64,000 nucleotides of DNA from Symbiodinium natans. Taxonomy: Eukaryota; Sar; Dinophyceae; Suessiales; Symbiodiniaceae. Below the pieces are notes generated by a model. It did no database searches, was not told the DNA's origin, and worked only from the letters and a program-made list of their open reading frames with translations. Where the stretch lies: the NCBI GenBank assembly GCA_905221605.1, contig CAJNDS010000603.1, positions 1 through 64,000 on the forward strand, written 5' to 3'. Below are positions 1 through 12,652 of this stretch, in pieces (position 1 is the first letter of the stretch; each line of letters begins with the position of its first letter). A program made the translations under genes and the position numbers.

Positions 1-300
1 CGCACTCCACCACACACCAACACAATGAACACCGCCAAGGGCCCCAAACTCCACGCTCCGCCACACCCCACACACAGCCACACGTGCGCTCACTAGACCG
101 CGATCCAGGTCCACGCAGTCATCCGAAGCAGGGAACACGCGCTCACAGAGACCGCCATCGACCGCACAACCACCACAGAACACCACCGCACACGCCACCA
201 GACACCGCTACCGAACGCAATCGCACAACGCACCCCATTACCACCACCGCCACCCCAACAACACTCCACTCCACACTCCACCAGCCACGGCTACGTTAAT
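1..300. repeat. CA-rich low-complexity tract
   Basis: The first 300 bases are made almost only of C and A on the plus strand, in irregular CAC, CAA and CCA steps, with G and T depleted. Open frames here on both strands are artefacts of this composition (His/Thr/Pro-rich on plus, Val/Trp/Gly-rich on minus). I see no gene. Confidence 0.55.
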
Positions 301-3300
301 GAAACCTTTTTGCACGCCCCATGCTGCCACAGGCAAAACCTCTTGAATGCGCCTTGCTCAGGAAGTCTCCGATGTACCACATGCAGAGCAAGCCTTGCTG
401 GGTCTTGGGTGTTGAGTCCAGGGTCCATGGTCAGGACACGGCATATCAACCTCGTCTTTTCAGCACATGTTACTGAGGCTGCGACGCCCAAACAGCCGAA
501 CCTGCAAGAGCAGCCAGCCTTGACCAATATTGACAAACAGGTCATCGGAAAAAGCATCCGACTGCTTAAGCTCTCCCCACTCCCCTCTGTCCCCTCTTCC
601 TCTCTTTTTGCGGGGAGAGGGGGAGAGGAGGAGAGGGGCGGAGGGGGAGAGGGGACGCTTGGGAGCGAGGGGCTTAAGAATTGGGCTTTCGCGTTGTGGA
701 CGGCATCGTGAGCTAGCCCATTCTTTTGCCAAGCCCTCACTCTTCTCGAGCATATGACAGCTTTGAACCACAAGCCCAAGAATCTGAGAAAAACACAATG
801 CCTGCGGTTTAAAACTATGCACTTGGTGCGCGGTCTGCATTTCATCAGTTGAGCTTGACTCTGTCAAAGCGAACTTAAAGCTGTGCAGGATACCGGCTCT
901 GCGTATCTGTAGTTGTGCTACTGGTATATACACTTCCTGCTATAGCCTTAAAGCACCACATGCTGCGAGCTTCCAAAGCAAGAAGCTGAAACCATGAGTC
1001 CCAAATCTTCAGCCCCGTGCTACTGGTACATACCTTCTGAAGTGCCCGTCGCGCGGCAGAGCATTGTGCGCCACCAGTGCCCCGGGTTCACAGCGGCCTG
1101 CCCATGATTTCGTGTGGGAACACGGGATCCCGAGGCGCAGCAGAAGTCTTTGCATCCAACTGGGGCCAATTCTAAGCACCAAAGTTGTGCAACTGATTTT
1201 TCGCTTCCTCGGCCGCTGCTCTCCAGCTGCTCCACGAACCGAAGTGCCTGCTGATTTGCATGGTCCCATTCTGTGTCGATGGTTCGGGTCATTTTCCACT
1301 TCATGCGGGCAAGCCAGAGACTCATTGTAAACCTTTTGCCTGTTGAGTTAAAGGTTTGAGTATGCACTACGGCTGTCTTGAACTTTTCTTCACATAGTCC
1401 AGCTGCTTTGTGATTCGTTGCAATCCAAATTGGTTGCAACTTAGCCCTCGCGGTCCCTGGCAAATACGACACATTTGTGTCCAGTTCGAACGTGTAGGTG
1501 GAACATGTGGAACCATCGCAACCAGACAAAGGGGGTGTCACTACCATTCTTTAAAAGCGGGCGGAGCCTACCGACATTGCTTGGTGAGCATGCCCACATC
1601 TCCCCGAGCCGAGAACAACGGGACGTGCTATGACCAGAAGTCGCAGTGCTGTGCTATCAACGGTGCAGTTCGCAGAAGCATCGCTCTCGCTTGAAGCACG
1701 AAGCCCTGAGAATGATGCACAGGCACAACTAAAACACTAGTGGTGCATCAGGAAGTCGTGCACAAGCTTGTGGGGAGGCTGAGCATGAGCTATGAGATTA
1801 CACTTGCTAGCACAGCACTGCAAACTAAGTAACAACCTATGTTGCAGCTGCCTCAGCCCAACGGAGGCTCTTTTCGCAAGCGCTGACCTCATGAGCAAGA
1901 GTTCAACCGAGTGACAGGGAAATGTTCACTCTACGAACGCTCATGAAGGAGAAGGATTGCTCCCCCCCACCCCACCCTTAACCCCTCTCGCCCTCTGTTG
2001 AGGACTGCACCGTGGAGTTGTAGCTCACCTGGCATCAGCACGCTTGCACTCTACAAATGATGCTTGGGCCGAAAACACGTCCAGAAGAAGCTCAAAGCTG
2101 ATTCAAGGCACCGTGTTTGGGAGTATAGCTCGGTGGGGCATCTCCGCAAAGAGCGCAATCGCCCGACGCCACCTCAACCACTTGGAAGCAAGCATGTGTC
2201 GACATGAATGTCTTGCAACTTGGAACAAACATCCCTACTCCACCCACTCCCACCTGTCATTTTCTGAAGTCATCCATGCAAAACTCCGAGATCAGGCCAA
2301 GAGGCTGGTGACCCTTCTCACACGCGCTGATGCTGGCATTGTAGACCTTGTGCCGTGTCAGCGTGCTCTTAGCACTGTGCGGATCCCCAACGGTATCCAC
2401 TTAACAGCTTCTGGAGTGCATGGAATCGCCCAGCAAGAGCCCATCAGCAGCTCATGGTCATTGACTGTGAAGCGCACAACGACATCAGGGTTCAAACCTC
2501 GATCGTGCGAAGGACTGGATGGCATGCACGCATGCCGAACGTGCAGTTTAAAGGTCAATGCAAGGTTGGCAAAACAATCGCCTGCTCCTCACTTGCCCAC
2601 CCACACCCTCACTCATGCCCCACCTGTATCCACACTCACCCGCCCACCCACACGTAAACATGTACACTTGGATTTCTGAACAATATGTGACAGCTGCCAA
2701 GGATTCTGTGGGGCAATGCTGCTTGTAAAGCCAAGGCGCGGGGGTGCTAAAAGCAATCCACCCGCCTCTGTGCCCCCGTGCCCCTCTGCCCCCCCGCCCC
2801 CGCCCCATGCATGCAGTAGCGCGTGAATGAAATACCTAGCTAAACTGGCATCACCTCGGTTGTAGCTGCATTGCTTGTTTGACTTGCAAGTACGTCCACC
2901 TGGCCGCGCTGGATATCTTGATATATTACACAGAGCTTCGATGCAACTCAGCAAGTTTCCTCTGCCCAAGATGGCGAACTCACCCATCATCTATGCATCT
3001 GCGTGGAGTTGCAAAGCGCTCGAGCCATGGAAGATGAGAAGCATCTGCAGATGGATGAACTGCACTGAATGGGGTTCTAATGGACTAGTGGATGTTGTAT
3101 GAGAAAGTATGGGTACTGCTGGCCAGGAACTGCATGCACGAAAAAGGATGAAGATCCACAGGGCTCAGCCCCACTCACGCGAGACAGAAGCATAGCGTAA
3201 CGAAAAGCAATGAACGTGTGCGTGCCTCCAGTTGCCCTTGCAAGAACCCAGGAGTGGGGGGTGTCTCCGTTGGGCGAGGCATTTACACGACTGCTTCCAG

Positions 3301-3660
3301 GCTGTCCCTTCGAGCTCCTTCGACCCTGTGCTGCAGAAATGCTTGGAAAAGCGACCGGGGTGTGCTCAGTGTGCTCCCTTCCACAACCCGACAAGGTGAG
3401 TGGCGACAGCCTGCGCTGGGGCTCTGGCCTGTTCTGCGGCTCACATCACGAAGAAGATGAAAAGCCAAGTGCCATGCGTGGCCCTCGCCGGAGTCTGACA
3501 TCAGTTCAAGGTGGGGAGCCCATTTTGTCTGTCCCCCTCAGGCGGACCTTCTCACAGGCACTGATCGCTGCACCTCCAGTTCAACTTGCCACATAATGAT
3601 GAATCAGTTCCGATTTGGTGGCTGGAGTTTGAAGCCCGACAAGGTGTAACGGATCTTCAA
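301..3660. other. No supportable gene
   Basis: This stretch has several open frames on both strands, the longest being 211 codons on plus at 2044-2679. None shows a recognisable domain, and none has a partner exon I could join by phase. There are G/C-rich homopurine patches near 580-660 and 1970-1990. Small exons could be hidden here. Confidence 0.4.
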
Positions 3661-3671
3661 GAGAACTGCTA

Positions 3672-4084
3672 CTACAGGCAGCAAATCATGGAACTTGGCT
3701 TCGCGGCCATCTCACTGAGGAGCGCACTCCAAATCCACAGGTCAGTTTCCATTTTCAGCTGAAGCATCCTCAGCTGCTGGAGGGCATCTGCACTGGGGGG
3801 TGGGACTTGCATTGACACCGTCCCCTCATCATTTACAGTATCTTTGTATGCCCTTGCTAGGCCAAGGAGCTGCCGCAGCAGCTGCACTGCACGTTGCCAC
3901 TCCAGGCCTTATCGAGATACACAATTGCGGCCCTAGGCCCCTGCCTAGTCCTGCCTACAATGGTGGAATTGAAACAGTTGGGCTTTCAGAGAGTGTTGTC
4001 AGCACTCTCGGCCTCTGGAGCACGCACCGATTGCAGCTCCTCGGCGCGTGAGACTTTGAGGGGCAGACTCACTGCGATGTCCAT
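3672..4084 (-). CDS. Unidentified protein, two probable exons
   Basis: I do not recognise the family. An ATG at 4084 opens a frame reading MDIAVSLPLKVSRAEEL and on to an acidic stretch (APEAESAD). After an AG near 3884 a second exon reads LLRQLLGLARAYKDTVNDEG, then a proline-rich linker (VPPPSADALQQ) and a probable amphipathic helix with DLWIWSALLSEM. Charge pattern and helix periodicity look like real protein, and the minus orientation matches the other genes. The exact splice junction is not fixed. Upstream sequence has no second in-frame ATG I could prefer. Confidence 0.35.
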
Positions 4085-4099
4085 GGCTGCATTCCGCTG

Positions 4100-6840
4100 A
4101 CGCATCACGGCACCTTCTTGGCACCAAGCCGAAAGCATGCGGTCCAGGCCTGCAGCCCGTACCGAACCGTACCGATCACAAGCGGGAGATTGGCCATGAA
4201 AGCATTATCAACCAGCCCATTGCAAGGACCTAGCAACTGTGGGCCTGACCGCGGCCCACGTCGTTGCCGCAAGGCAATGGAAGCCAAAGCATCCCTAGCG
4301 CATGCATGCAAACATTGGCTCTGCTGGGCCACTGAAGCAGGTACCAAGTCTGGAGTGCTGCCCCAAGTTCGACAACCCAACCCCTGCTGTCATCCTCCAA
4401 AGGCCCCCCTGATCACAGGCCATGAGGAGACCATCGGCAGCCGTGGCATCGGCACCTTGCCAGTGGGCATCACTGGGCTCTGCAGGCTCTGCTCAGCGGA
4501 TTTTGTAGTCATTGTAGTCTTGCCAAGATGAACTCATCCATGATCCCTTGCACACACTTTGCGTCTACCTGTTCTGCCCTTGACAAGGTTATTCTTCCTA
4601 AGTCGTGTTTGTGATCCCTCCTTGGGCACTCTAACCTCCCTAACAAGCAGCCTGTGTGGCAACGGCAAGGCAGAGTCTCAAACTCTATCAGCTTTTCTCT
4701 GCATCTTGAGCGTCTTGGAACTTCTCGCGAGGCTCCATGCGTCCTCTGTGAAGGATTGCTCGCGCTCTTGCTTGCTGAGTCACTACAGCGCCTGCGTTCG
4801 AACTTCGCGTCTGGTGCGCCGTTACCAGAACTCATGGCATCAAAAGTGAGAGGTGCACGCGCTTAGGGGCAATCTCAAGCAATGCACCTCTCACAGCTCT
4901 CGTTTCAAGATTAGGCCAGCGTCCTGGATGTTCACGGCGTCACGACGCAAAGACGTGCAGGTCATGCAAAAACTTTCGGTCCTCAAGCAGCCAAAGTACA
5001 ATGGGTACAATAAAAGATTTACCTCATCGTTATTTCGACCAATTTTAGGACATCCATTAGGCAACTCTGGACCCTGCTCTGCTCGGAGCTCCAAGCGCTG
5101 ACATCTGTAGGAAGCCATCCGACCAAAGCTGCTTCACGCACCAAGCAGGAGCAAGTTGTCTGCTCGTGACGTGGCACATGGTGGCACAGGCTTCCGGCAC
5201 AATCTTCGAAAACTGGCGCGGTCCCGGTCCATTGATCTGGGAAACTGTGGAAGCTAGCAGCCGGTTCGCTGCCGTCATCGTGCCGACACGTTCCGACCTG
5301 CTTCTTGAAAGGATCTTGTGAAAGACATGGCGATGCCGGGGCCGCGTCTTCGTGCATCATTCTGTCACTTGCTCCGCAGGTTGCTCACAGGTTACGTTTG
5401 GGTCTTGGCGTTGGAGACTTCACACTTGAGCATGTTCATGTTGTGCCCGACGCAGTATCGTTACCCACTATGAGCCCACTATTATGCGAGTTTGCAAGCC
5501 TAATTCTGCGCCCTCCCCTATTGACAGGGTTACCCGAAACATTGCGAAGTTCGTGGACCGGGAGTCCCTGGGGCCTTGAAAGGAAAAGGTTGATGAATCA
5601 AACGGCCTGGAGCCCTCAGGCCCTCAAGCTTCAAGGCTTGGCCAGATTCCAGCTTAAGATTCCCAAGGTTTCTAAAGCCAAGCTTTATGTGACCTACGTT
5701 TAACGTTCGAATACGAACAAGGGCCCAAACACTGCTCCGAGGGAGTAATCCACATAAATCCGCAGCCCCATTTTTCCAAGGCAGAACCCCTTCACCTCTA
5801 AGCTCCGCAACCCTCCACGCCCAACCTCTCAACCCCTCAACCCCCCAACCCATTTCATGTTTTGTTGGGCGGAAAAGTATGAGCTTATCTGGTGAAAAAG
5901 AGGGCGGGGGGGGGGGGGCGGGGGATACTAAACCGAGCACAATGTTAGGAGGAAGCTTTCACAATACGTGCCCCGCATCAGTTCCCACTGCATGCTACAG
6001 TTGCTCGTATTCGGAAAGCGCTAACAAGACACCAGGTGCTTGCATGGATTGCATGAGCAAGTAGGAGGAGGAAACGCTAAAGGAAAATGCAAAGCTCAAC
6101 TTGCTATCTGACTTGCAGAACACTGGCATCAGTGATCAGGCTCAGCGTGAGCTCCGGTAGCAGAGGAGACATATGGGCTTCGGCAGAGGGCTTAGCATTG
6201 GGCAAACAAGTCACTCCTCCGTGTCCCACTTCACATATCCGGCCACGCTGTCTACACAGGAATAAAGACATTACAGCGGTGGTGCCGTCTTTAGGAAAAT
6301 CGGATGGCACCAGAGAATTGACAATGCAAGTCATCGCGCTTCACAACGGCCAAAAAGTGCGGGCATGGCGGCTTTGCTCAACCACACGACTGATAATGGT
6401 TTGCTGGTCTATAATGCCAGTCATCACATGCGCGTTCTTCGCCTCAGATACCAGCATCTGCTTCTTCATTGCCGGGGTGCTCCAGCTTACTGAGACTCGA
6501 AGAATGTTCTGACTTGCTTTGACACTCCATCTTCAGCCCCTAGCCCCAGGGCTCGTCGCTGCCGTCGCGGTGAGCTCGTGACAGGAGCCGCGGCACTTGC
6601 CGCGTGGGCTGCACGCAGGGCAGCCTACAAGAGGATGATATCTGGCAATTGAATATCTGGCAGAATCTGGCAATTGAAAACAGGCCAAAGTCCAAGCACA
6701 GCTTGCGGGTCAGCGCTCCCTTCAGTCCTCCACTTTCGCTCGCAGCTTGTGGCGCTGCAGCGGTCGTATGCTCGTCTCCGCACCAAGGAAAGCCTGCCAG
6801 TCACGAAGGGTGCCAGCAGACTTATGTAGCTTTATGCTAG
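4100..6840. other. No supportable gene
   Basis: Open frames occur on both strands, but I could not assign any to a family or join any by phase. A run of 12 G lies near 5905-5920, followed by a G-rich patch. The region may hold introns or unrecognised small exons. Confidence 0.35.
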
Positions 6841-6847
6841 CTGACTT

Positions 6848-6986
6848 TCAAACATGATGATACTCAAGAATAGTCGGCCAAACCTTCTTCTGGAAATCAT
6901 CCATGCTAATCTCGTTCTTTATGACGCGCACGTAGTCCATGAAGCGCATCTCGTCGTGGACTATGTTTACCTCATCAAGCTGTTCA
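6848..6986 (-). CDS. Terminal exon of an unidentified protein
   Basis: A pyrimidine-rich acceptor (TTTTGTGTCAG) ends at 6987. It opens a 46-codon frame that runs to a TGA at 6848. The peptide is highly protein-like: EQLDEVNIVHDEMRFMDYVR, then VIKNEISMDDFQKKVWPTIL and EYHHV at the end. Acidic, basic and hydrophobic residues alternate as in a helical C-terminal tail. There is no internal Met-started frame of useful length, so simple ORF calling would miss it. It may belong with the membrane exon at 7308-7395, but the exon or exons between are not resolved. Confidence 0.5.
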
Positions 6987-7307
6987 CTGACACAAAAGTT
7001 CAACGCAAAAGGCGAGGTGATGTAAAGTGAGTATGAAAGTGCTACTCATCTACTTTGAAGAAGCACCCCGGCAGAGCTGCGGTGAAGCTGTTGAAGGAGA
7101 ATTTTGTAAACCCGCAACTACGTTGAAACACTGAATCCTAAACTCCGCAAAGCCCTGAAGTAGCTCAACAGCCACTCAGCACAAGGGAGCCTCTCTCGTG
7201 AAGTGACCAGTGGACTCCTACAATTCGGAGCCTGCAAGGGGTCGTAGACTGATAGGTTCTTCTTAGCAGGGCGACTCCGAGGTTTGCGGATGTTTGGCAC
7301 GAGGTGC

Positions 7308-7395
7308 GTCTCCAAAGTAGTCCTGGAACAGTAGGTTGTAGATCCAGCCACCTGCGATCTGTCCCAAAGGTAAAAGAGCGAGGGACATTCTGTTC
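7308..7395 (-). CDS. Membrane-protein exon
   Basis: On minus this reads LLPLGQIAGGWIYNLLFQDY followed by FGD, and then a GC donor (GCACCTCG) at 7307. The sequence is a single hydrophobic segment with a small-residue G-Q-I-A-G-G start, as seen in transporter helices. The 5' limit is uncertain. It probably belongs to the same gene as the terminal exon at 6986-6848. No family can be named from one helix. Confidence 0.4.
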
Positions 7396-7500
7396 GCCAG
7401 GCCCTGTGTGCACCATGGGCAGTGTTCAGGGACTTTACCTTTGCGGCTCAGGTTCTATTATGTCCCCCAAGGGCGGGTTCACCGGGTTCAGGGCGTTAGG

Positions 7501-7582
7501 GCCCTAAACACTAAACCCTAAACCCTGAACCCTAAACCCCAAACCCCAAACCCCAAACCCTAAACCCTAAACCCTAAACCCT
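7501..7582 (+). repeat. Telomere-like CCCTAAA array (left arm)
   Basis: About eleven copies of CCCTAAA and one-base variants (CCCTGAA, CCCCAAA) in tandem. This is the complement of TTTAGGG, the telomere repeat type of plants and dinoflagellates. It is an interstitial array, since unique sequence flanks it. A second array in the opposite orientation follows at 7706-7735. Confidence 0.8.
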
Positions 7583-7705
7583 TCACAGGGCGAGGCCACT
7601 GAGCTTCTCCCTCCAGCCTTGTCGCGGGAGCCCTGTCCAGGACTGAAACATGCGCAGCGTCGTCCAGATGCACCTCACAAGTCTTACAAGAGGGTTTAAT
7701 TGGGC

Positions 7706-7735
7706 TTTAGGCTTTAGGGTTTAGGGGTTAGGGTA
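7706..7735 (-). repeat. Telomere-like TTTAGGG array (right arm, inverted)
   Basis: Four degenerate TTTAGGG units on the plus strand, opposite to the array at 7501-7582 and about 125 bases from it. The two arrays form an inverted pair. Confidence 0.7.
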
Positions 7736-8930
7736 GTCATCTCAAGCTCCACAGCGTGACCTCTGCGCTCAAGAATGCTCTAACCATTTGAGCGCCTGCG
7801 GAGCGAGGGCTCCGCGTCGCCCACACGTGCCCAAGCCTTAGCAAGAGAGCCGCATGTGCACATGGAGCTGGGCTGTGATGGGCCATCCGCGATGGGACCT
7901 TCTGGAGGCTTGCAGAAATTCTGTGAGCCCATGTAAAACCTGCCGAGCCGAAGCCAGCCAAGAAACACTGCTGCAGCAACGCCTAAGGCGGTTGGCCAGC
8001 AAAAATGGCATGGACAACGGCACCACGTGCGGATTCACCTTCAGCGATGGGCAGGCACGGGCAGGCATAGCAGTTCCATGGGCCCTCAAACCCCAAACGC
8101 AACAGCAGCAATTCCATCAATTCCACTCGCTTCTGACTGTGCGATTCGGCTGCGCTACCTGAGAGACGATGGACCACCGCCTTGGATGCTACGACATGCC
8201 ATTGGCTCGGTCTGGTCTTATCTGGCCTCTGTGAAAGAGTCGCAACAGCTCCAAGATTTTTGCCTGTGACCTGCTGTACGGTAGCACATGCACGTCTTAA
8301 GCGTTAAGACTCTTATTGTCAAATACTCTGCGCCAAGTGGGTTGCACTGTGATGTCAAGAGGCGTGTTGAGCATCGCGGCAAGCTCATGGCATGGAGAAT
8401 CGGCCATCATGGTCCCATCGCGCACGAGGGCCGTGACACCTGTCAGGCTTGAACTGTGCCCAGCTTCACACTACCTTGCTTCATCTTGCCTTACCCGGCT
8501 ACGGTGCTCCTTTCCACCTCCTTAGGTCCTCCTACCTAACTTTTAGGCCCGGCCTGGCCAGGGTCTCGCAGTCCCATCTGGGGCCTTCTCGAGAAGCCGC
8601 ACGGCCTCGGTTGCTGCCGGTGTTGCTGGTGGTCGGCTCATGCTGCAGACTCAGACACCACAAAGCTCATCGAAGCGTGGCCTGCACCAGCATTGGCATA
8701 GATGACGAGGCGCAGACTGCCTCGGCTGTGCTTGCTGCAGCAGCATGGACTGCATACTGGTTGGCGAAGCAAGCGAAACTTTGGAATGCCGGTCTGGCCC
8801 GGACCGGAAAGCCAGTGGCAGCATGCATGTGAAGAGCATCAACAAAATTACCGGGTCGCTGAAGCAATGAGAACGTTCGGCGCAGTGTGCCTTGGCATAC
8901 GGCAGCGGCAGGCTTGCAGGCTTGCAGGTG

Positions 8931-9396
8931 TCAGTGTTGTTGCCTTACAACTTCCTTGGCAAGCTGTTCTGTTCTATGGTGCATTCTTGATGCCTGTTTA
9001 GCAGCAGCAGGGGTCCGCCGCAAGTCGGCGTGCAGGTGATGGTGAACGTCCTGCAGGCCGTTGTGGCGCAACCGAAATTGACCAAACCCACACGAGGTCA
9101 GAACGTTCGACATGGCCATATGCTGCGCAGGTGCTTCCATGAGCGCTAGACGTGTCAAGCTGTCAAGCAACATGCCACCTTACTAGCTGCACAAGTGGCC
9201 TGCCCGTTCTCTCGAAGGCCTCCGCAAAGGTCAGGCCCATGGAAACGAAGGAGGCCTGGTTGCGGTACCTGGGAGATGAGGGCGATGCTTTCGATGTGCT
9301 TCCGCAGGCTGTCAATGGCTGCCGAGGAAGTCGCTGATTCCACAGAGGACAGACTTGCTGCTTCATCGCCGTCAACATCCCCGATGCCATTAAACT
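8931..9396 (-). CDS. Unidentified protein, possible two exons
   Basis: On minus, from a stop near 9397, the frame reads GIGDVDGDEAASLSSVESAT, then SSAAIDSLRKHIESIALIS. This is an acidic, Ser-rich linker leading into a helix. A CAG before GTACC near 9276 is a natural splice point. A second minus frame in 9173-8931 reads MEAPAQHMAMSNVLTSCGFG and then RHNGLQDVHHHLHADLRR. I do not recognise the family. The plus-strand frames over the same bases look less protein-like. Confidence 0.3.
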
Positions 9397-10394
9397 AGCT
9401 ATTCTACTGTGCATCCAACTTGCTGGTTCATGTAGTCGTAGATGTAGCCTTCCGCGATCAAAAGACGGGGGAGTCAATTAATCCCCAGACTGGCGTCGTT
9501 GTTCCGAATTCTACAATTTCCTACGTTTCATATACCTGGATTTCACCGTCGCTCATTTACATGTTTTACACACTTTTTACACTAAAAGCTTCAAGCAGGG
9601 GAGGCTGCCGGATCCGAGGGAGTGCCATACGAGAAAGGTTGCAACCCAAGCCTTCAAAGATCAAGCCGAATCGCCGAAGCCTCCGCAAACAACCCACATA
9701 AGAATGACCAACTTCGCGTGCTCTGCCAAGTCACTTGCACCGAGGAAGAGTCACTTCTAGCTGTTACGACTACGATGCAAGCATCCGACCAGTCTGCCCG
9801 AGACCACACAGTGTAAGACCAGCATGGGAAACAGAACAACCCATCCACTCCCGTCAACCCGTCAACAATGGCAACAGACCGCACCCTGGCAGCGTCTTCC
9901 CTCACCAGCAGGAAAGAAACACATCTTGCCTCGCCAAAGCACGCGAACCACAACCTGTGCAGAACAAGGGCACATGGGAGAGCTGCATCGGCCATGATGG
10001 GAAGGGCAAAAATGGCTCCAATAGCTGGCACACGTAGGCAACGTCAAAGGAATTCTAAGTAGACAGGATAACCAGACGGAGGAGAGCCCGCCATCATACC
10101 TACTCTAGACTACCCTCTCTAGATTCGTGACTACCACCTGAACTCTTGATCACATCCACAAACGCAGCAGAATCTATATTCGAGGGAATGCATATTAATA
10201 ATATGAAGAGTTGGGCAGAGGTGGTCCTGCCTCCCAGTACGGGACAGGGAAGGGGCCCTCCTCAGGCCCCATCTGTCTGTACCACTCCTGCAACACAACA
10301 GTGGCCTGGTTGGCCACAACGGAAGATAGACATTAAGAAGACTAGTGGAGTACAAGCCCGCTGGAAAAAGAAAATGGCGTGCCGACATGGAAGT

Positions 10395-10650
10395 AGAAGA
10401 TGCAAGAAAATGCAGCAACAATGGCCACCACCATCACGACCAACAGCAGCAACACCACCAAAACCACCAACAACAACCACCACCACCCCACCACCGCCAC
10501 CACCACCGCCACCACCGGCACCGGCACCGGCACCACACACCAACAACAACAAACACCACCACCAACAACAAACGCCACCACCAACAACAAAAGCACCAAC
10601 AACAACACCCACAGCACCACCCAGCAACAACAGCAACGCCACCACTGTAG
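10395..10650 (+). repeat. CAN trinucleotide-rich tract (CAC/CAA/ACC)
   Basis: Irregular CAC, CAA, ACC and AAC triplets with almost no G or T on plus. All six frames are open by composition, giving poly-Thr/Pro, poly-His/Gln or poly-Val/Gly translations. I treat this as a low-complexity repeat, not a coding exon. A milder CA bias continues to about 10,980. Confidence 0.7.
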
Positions 10651-11109
10651 TGTAGCTGCACCAGCAGCAACGTCGACAACAACGACGACCGCAAACACAG
10701 GAATATACAAGCAGACAACTCAACCAGCTGAAAGAGCCAAACACAATGCGGAAGGCAAGAGTGCAGAGCCAAAGCAAAAGCAGACAGTCACAGCAAGAAG
10801 CGCAACGAAATCAATAACTGTGAACTAACAGCAGGAAAGCGCAGAAAAACAAAAAAAAAAACATAGCCACGCAAGAAGTCCGAGTCACCAACGGAAAGTT
10901 CCAGGGCTTCCGGGGCAGACTGGCAAGAATCGAAACCGAATAATGAAGAGAAGAAAGCGGAAAAGGCAAACACCAGAGAAAGCCGCATCTTCAAATGACC
11001 AATGAAACAATGTGGAGCTCCAATTTCGAATTGTCAATATGCAGATGCGAGTTACAAGAAATCACGAATGCCTCTGACAAAACACAGATCCTGCATGATG
11101 CCTAGCTTG

Positions 11110-11132
11110 CGGGGGGGTGGGGGGGGGGGGGT
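11110..11132 (+). repeat. G-run
   Basis: A near-continuous run of G with single T interruptions, able to form a quadruplex. An AAGAAG repeat follows at 11,158-11,177. Confidence 0.7.
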
Positions 11133-11159
11133 GTCCAAACCGATGCAGGATTGAGACAA

Positions 11160-11472
11160 AGAAGAAGAAGAAGAAGCATGACAGTGCATCACTCAGCATC
11201 TCTGCATTCGGCTGCCACCCAGACCAAATTGAGGGGAAGTTGCGCAGCAAAGCGCTTGACAGCCAACCCAAGAACGACACAGCAAGTCGAAAAGGCGCAG
11301 CGGCAACAAAACTCTCAGTGTCAAGCTTTGCTACAGTACACGACGTGACGAGTCGTGGCTGACAGTCTTTCTCCTCCAGAGTGTTGAGCTCTTCCCTGAG
11401 CTCTTGGTCTGTTCGCGTCGCTACGAAAGCGCCGACAATGGAACCAACCTTGGCTGCCCATTCGGCCAACAA
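11160..11472 (-). CDS. Unidentified protein, possible exon
   Basis: The minus frame starts with LAEWAAKVGSIVGAFVATRT and then DQELREELNTLEEKD. This is a small-residue helix followed by a charged helix. Downstream the frame becomes hydrophobic and runs into the CTT repeat and C-run, so the exon must end earlier. I cannot name a family. Support is only the protein-like character and the shared strand. Confidence 0.25.
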
Positions 11473-11967
11473 CGGGGCTGCTCGGTACAGGCACCGTCAC
11501 TTGTGAAGCCTGGCGCCAGAGTCCAGCGTGATCTGATTCGAAAAACTATGCTGGCTAGGCTGCGGAGGTTCCACAGAGATGATCTGGAAGCAAGCCATCA
11601 TCGAGAAGTTGACGAACTGTGCCTTGCGATGTAGCATGGCTGGACGAAAGGGTCAGAACCGTCAGGGCCCTTGTTCGAGGTCTATGTCCGTTTGAACTGT
11701 GATGTGCTGCATGGCACCACACGCTCACTGGCCCTGCGAGCCTTGGTGCACGTTATGGCATATTATGGCATATGTGCAGTTATCTGCCCGGCCTATGTGG
11801 TACATGCCCAGCATGCCGCCGCCAGAAAGGTAGAGGCAGCTCTGGCCAAAAGATGCATGCATTGCCTTCACAGCCTCAGCTAGCGCATTGTCCGCTCTGC
11901 TAGCGAGTGGGCTGCCTCTGGTCTGACATGGTCCACATGCAGCACCTAGCCGCGGAACCTCCTAATC

Positions 11968-12636
11968 CTAAAACTCCTGTCGTCCATTCTTCGAGAGGCT
12001 TGCAAGGAAGTGCTGCTGCATGAGATCGTTTGCAGCGTCTTGCAGACCTAACCCAGCACCGCAGACACTCACAGAAGCTCGGGCATTGAACAGTCTTGTA
12101 CGTGCTGACGAAAAGGGCCAACCAGCTACGGCAGCTACCGCACTTGAACAAAGTGCCTGCACCCAACCCCAGCGAGTCATGAGCTTTGCAGACGGCCTCC
12201 TCCGTCAGCTCTTCGGCTTCTGCTGCGTCTGCATCCTCCGTCAAGCTCCGTTACTCCAGCACTACAGAAGTTTTCATTACCAATGAAGGTACAGAACTGT
12301 CTTGTCAGAAGAATTGCGGTTAGTGTTTCCCGGGCTTGGCCTCATGCAAGATTCCACACAGGTCTGGCGTCAGCGCCTGCAGTCGTCTGCAGAGCTGAGT
12401 CTGCAACTTGTGAAGATCATGAAATGTCTGAAGAAGGCTCTTAGCTCTCTGCAAGCTCAACTGCCTCAGAGCCTAGCTGTCTAACCCAAAAACCCACTAA
12501 AAACCCTGTTGGCCGAGCTTTATGAATCGGCAAACGGCCTCCCGCAGCACGGCCGCCATGCGTCGCGAGTCCCCGGCCGCGCGGGCAGCACGAAGGCGCC
12601 CCGAGAGACTTCGGGGTGCCTCCAAAAAGCTGCCGG
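11968..12636 (-). CDS. Unidentified helical protein, four probable exons
   Basis: Four minus-strand pieces can be ordered. An acceptor after GATGCAG opens at 12,636 with GSFLEAPRSLSGRLRAARAA and continues MAAVLREAVCRFIKLGQ to about 12,505. The next piece reads LQRAKSLLQTFHDLHKLQTQ (about 12,455-12,330). An acidic exon TEDADAAEAEELTEEAV ends at 12,190. A GC donor (12,189) joins by phase to an AG|GT acceptor, giving the last exon 12,047-11,968, LQDAANDLMQQHFLASLSKN, ending in a stop. The protein would be mostly amphipathic helix. I do not recognise it. Only the last junction is phase-checked. Confidence 0.4.
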
Positions 12637-12652
12637 CTGCATCAAACCCTAA

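Noticed and set aside
2044-2679. A 211-codon plus frame
   Set aside because: Irregular composition, His/Pro-rich end from a CACCCA repeat, and no domain. In a genome with micro-exons such a frame is not good evidence.
10146-10828. Several frames of 100-171 codons rich in Pro/Thr/His/Gln or Val/Gly/Cys
   Set aside because: All come from the CAN triplet tract, which has no stop codons in most frames. No flanking domain supports coding.
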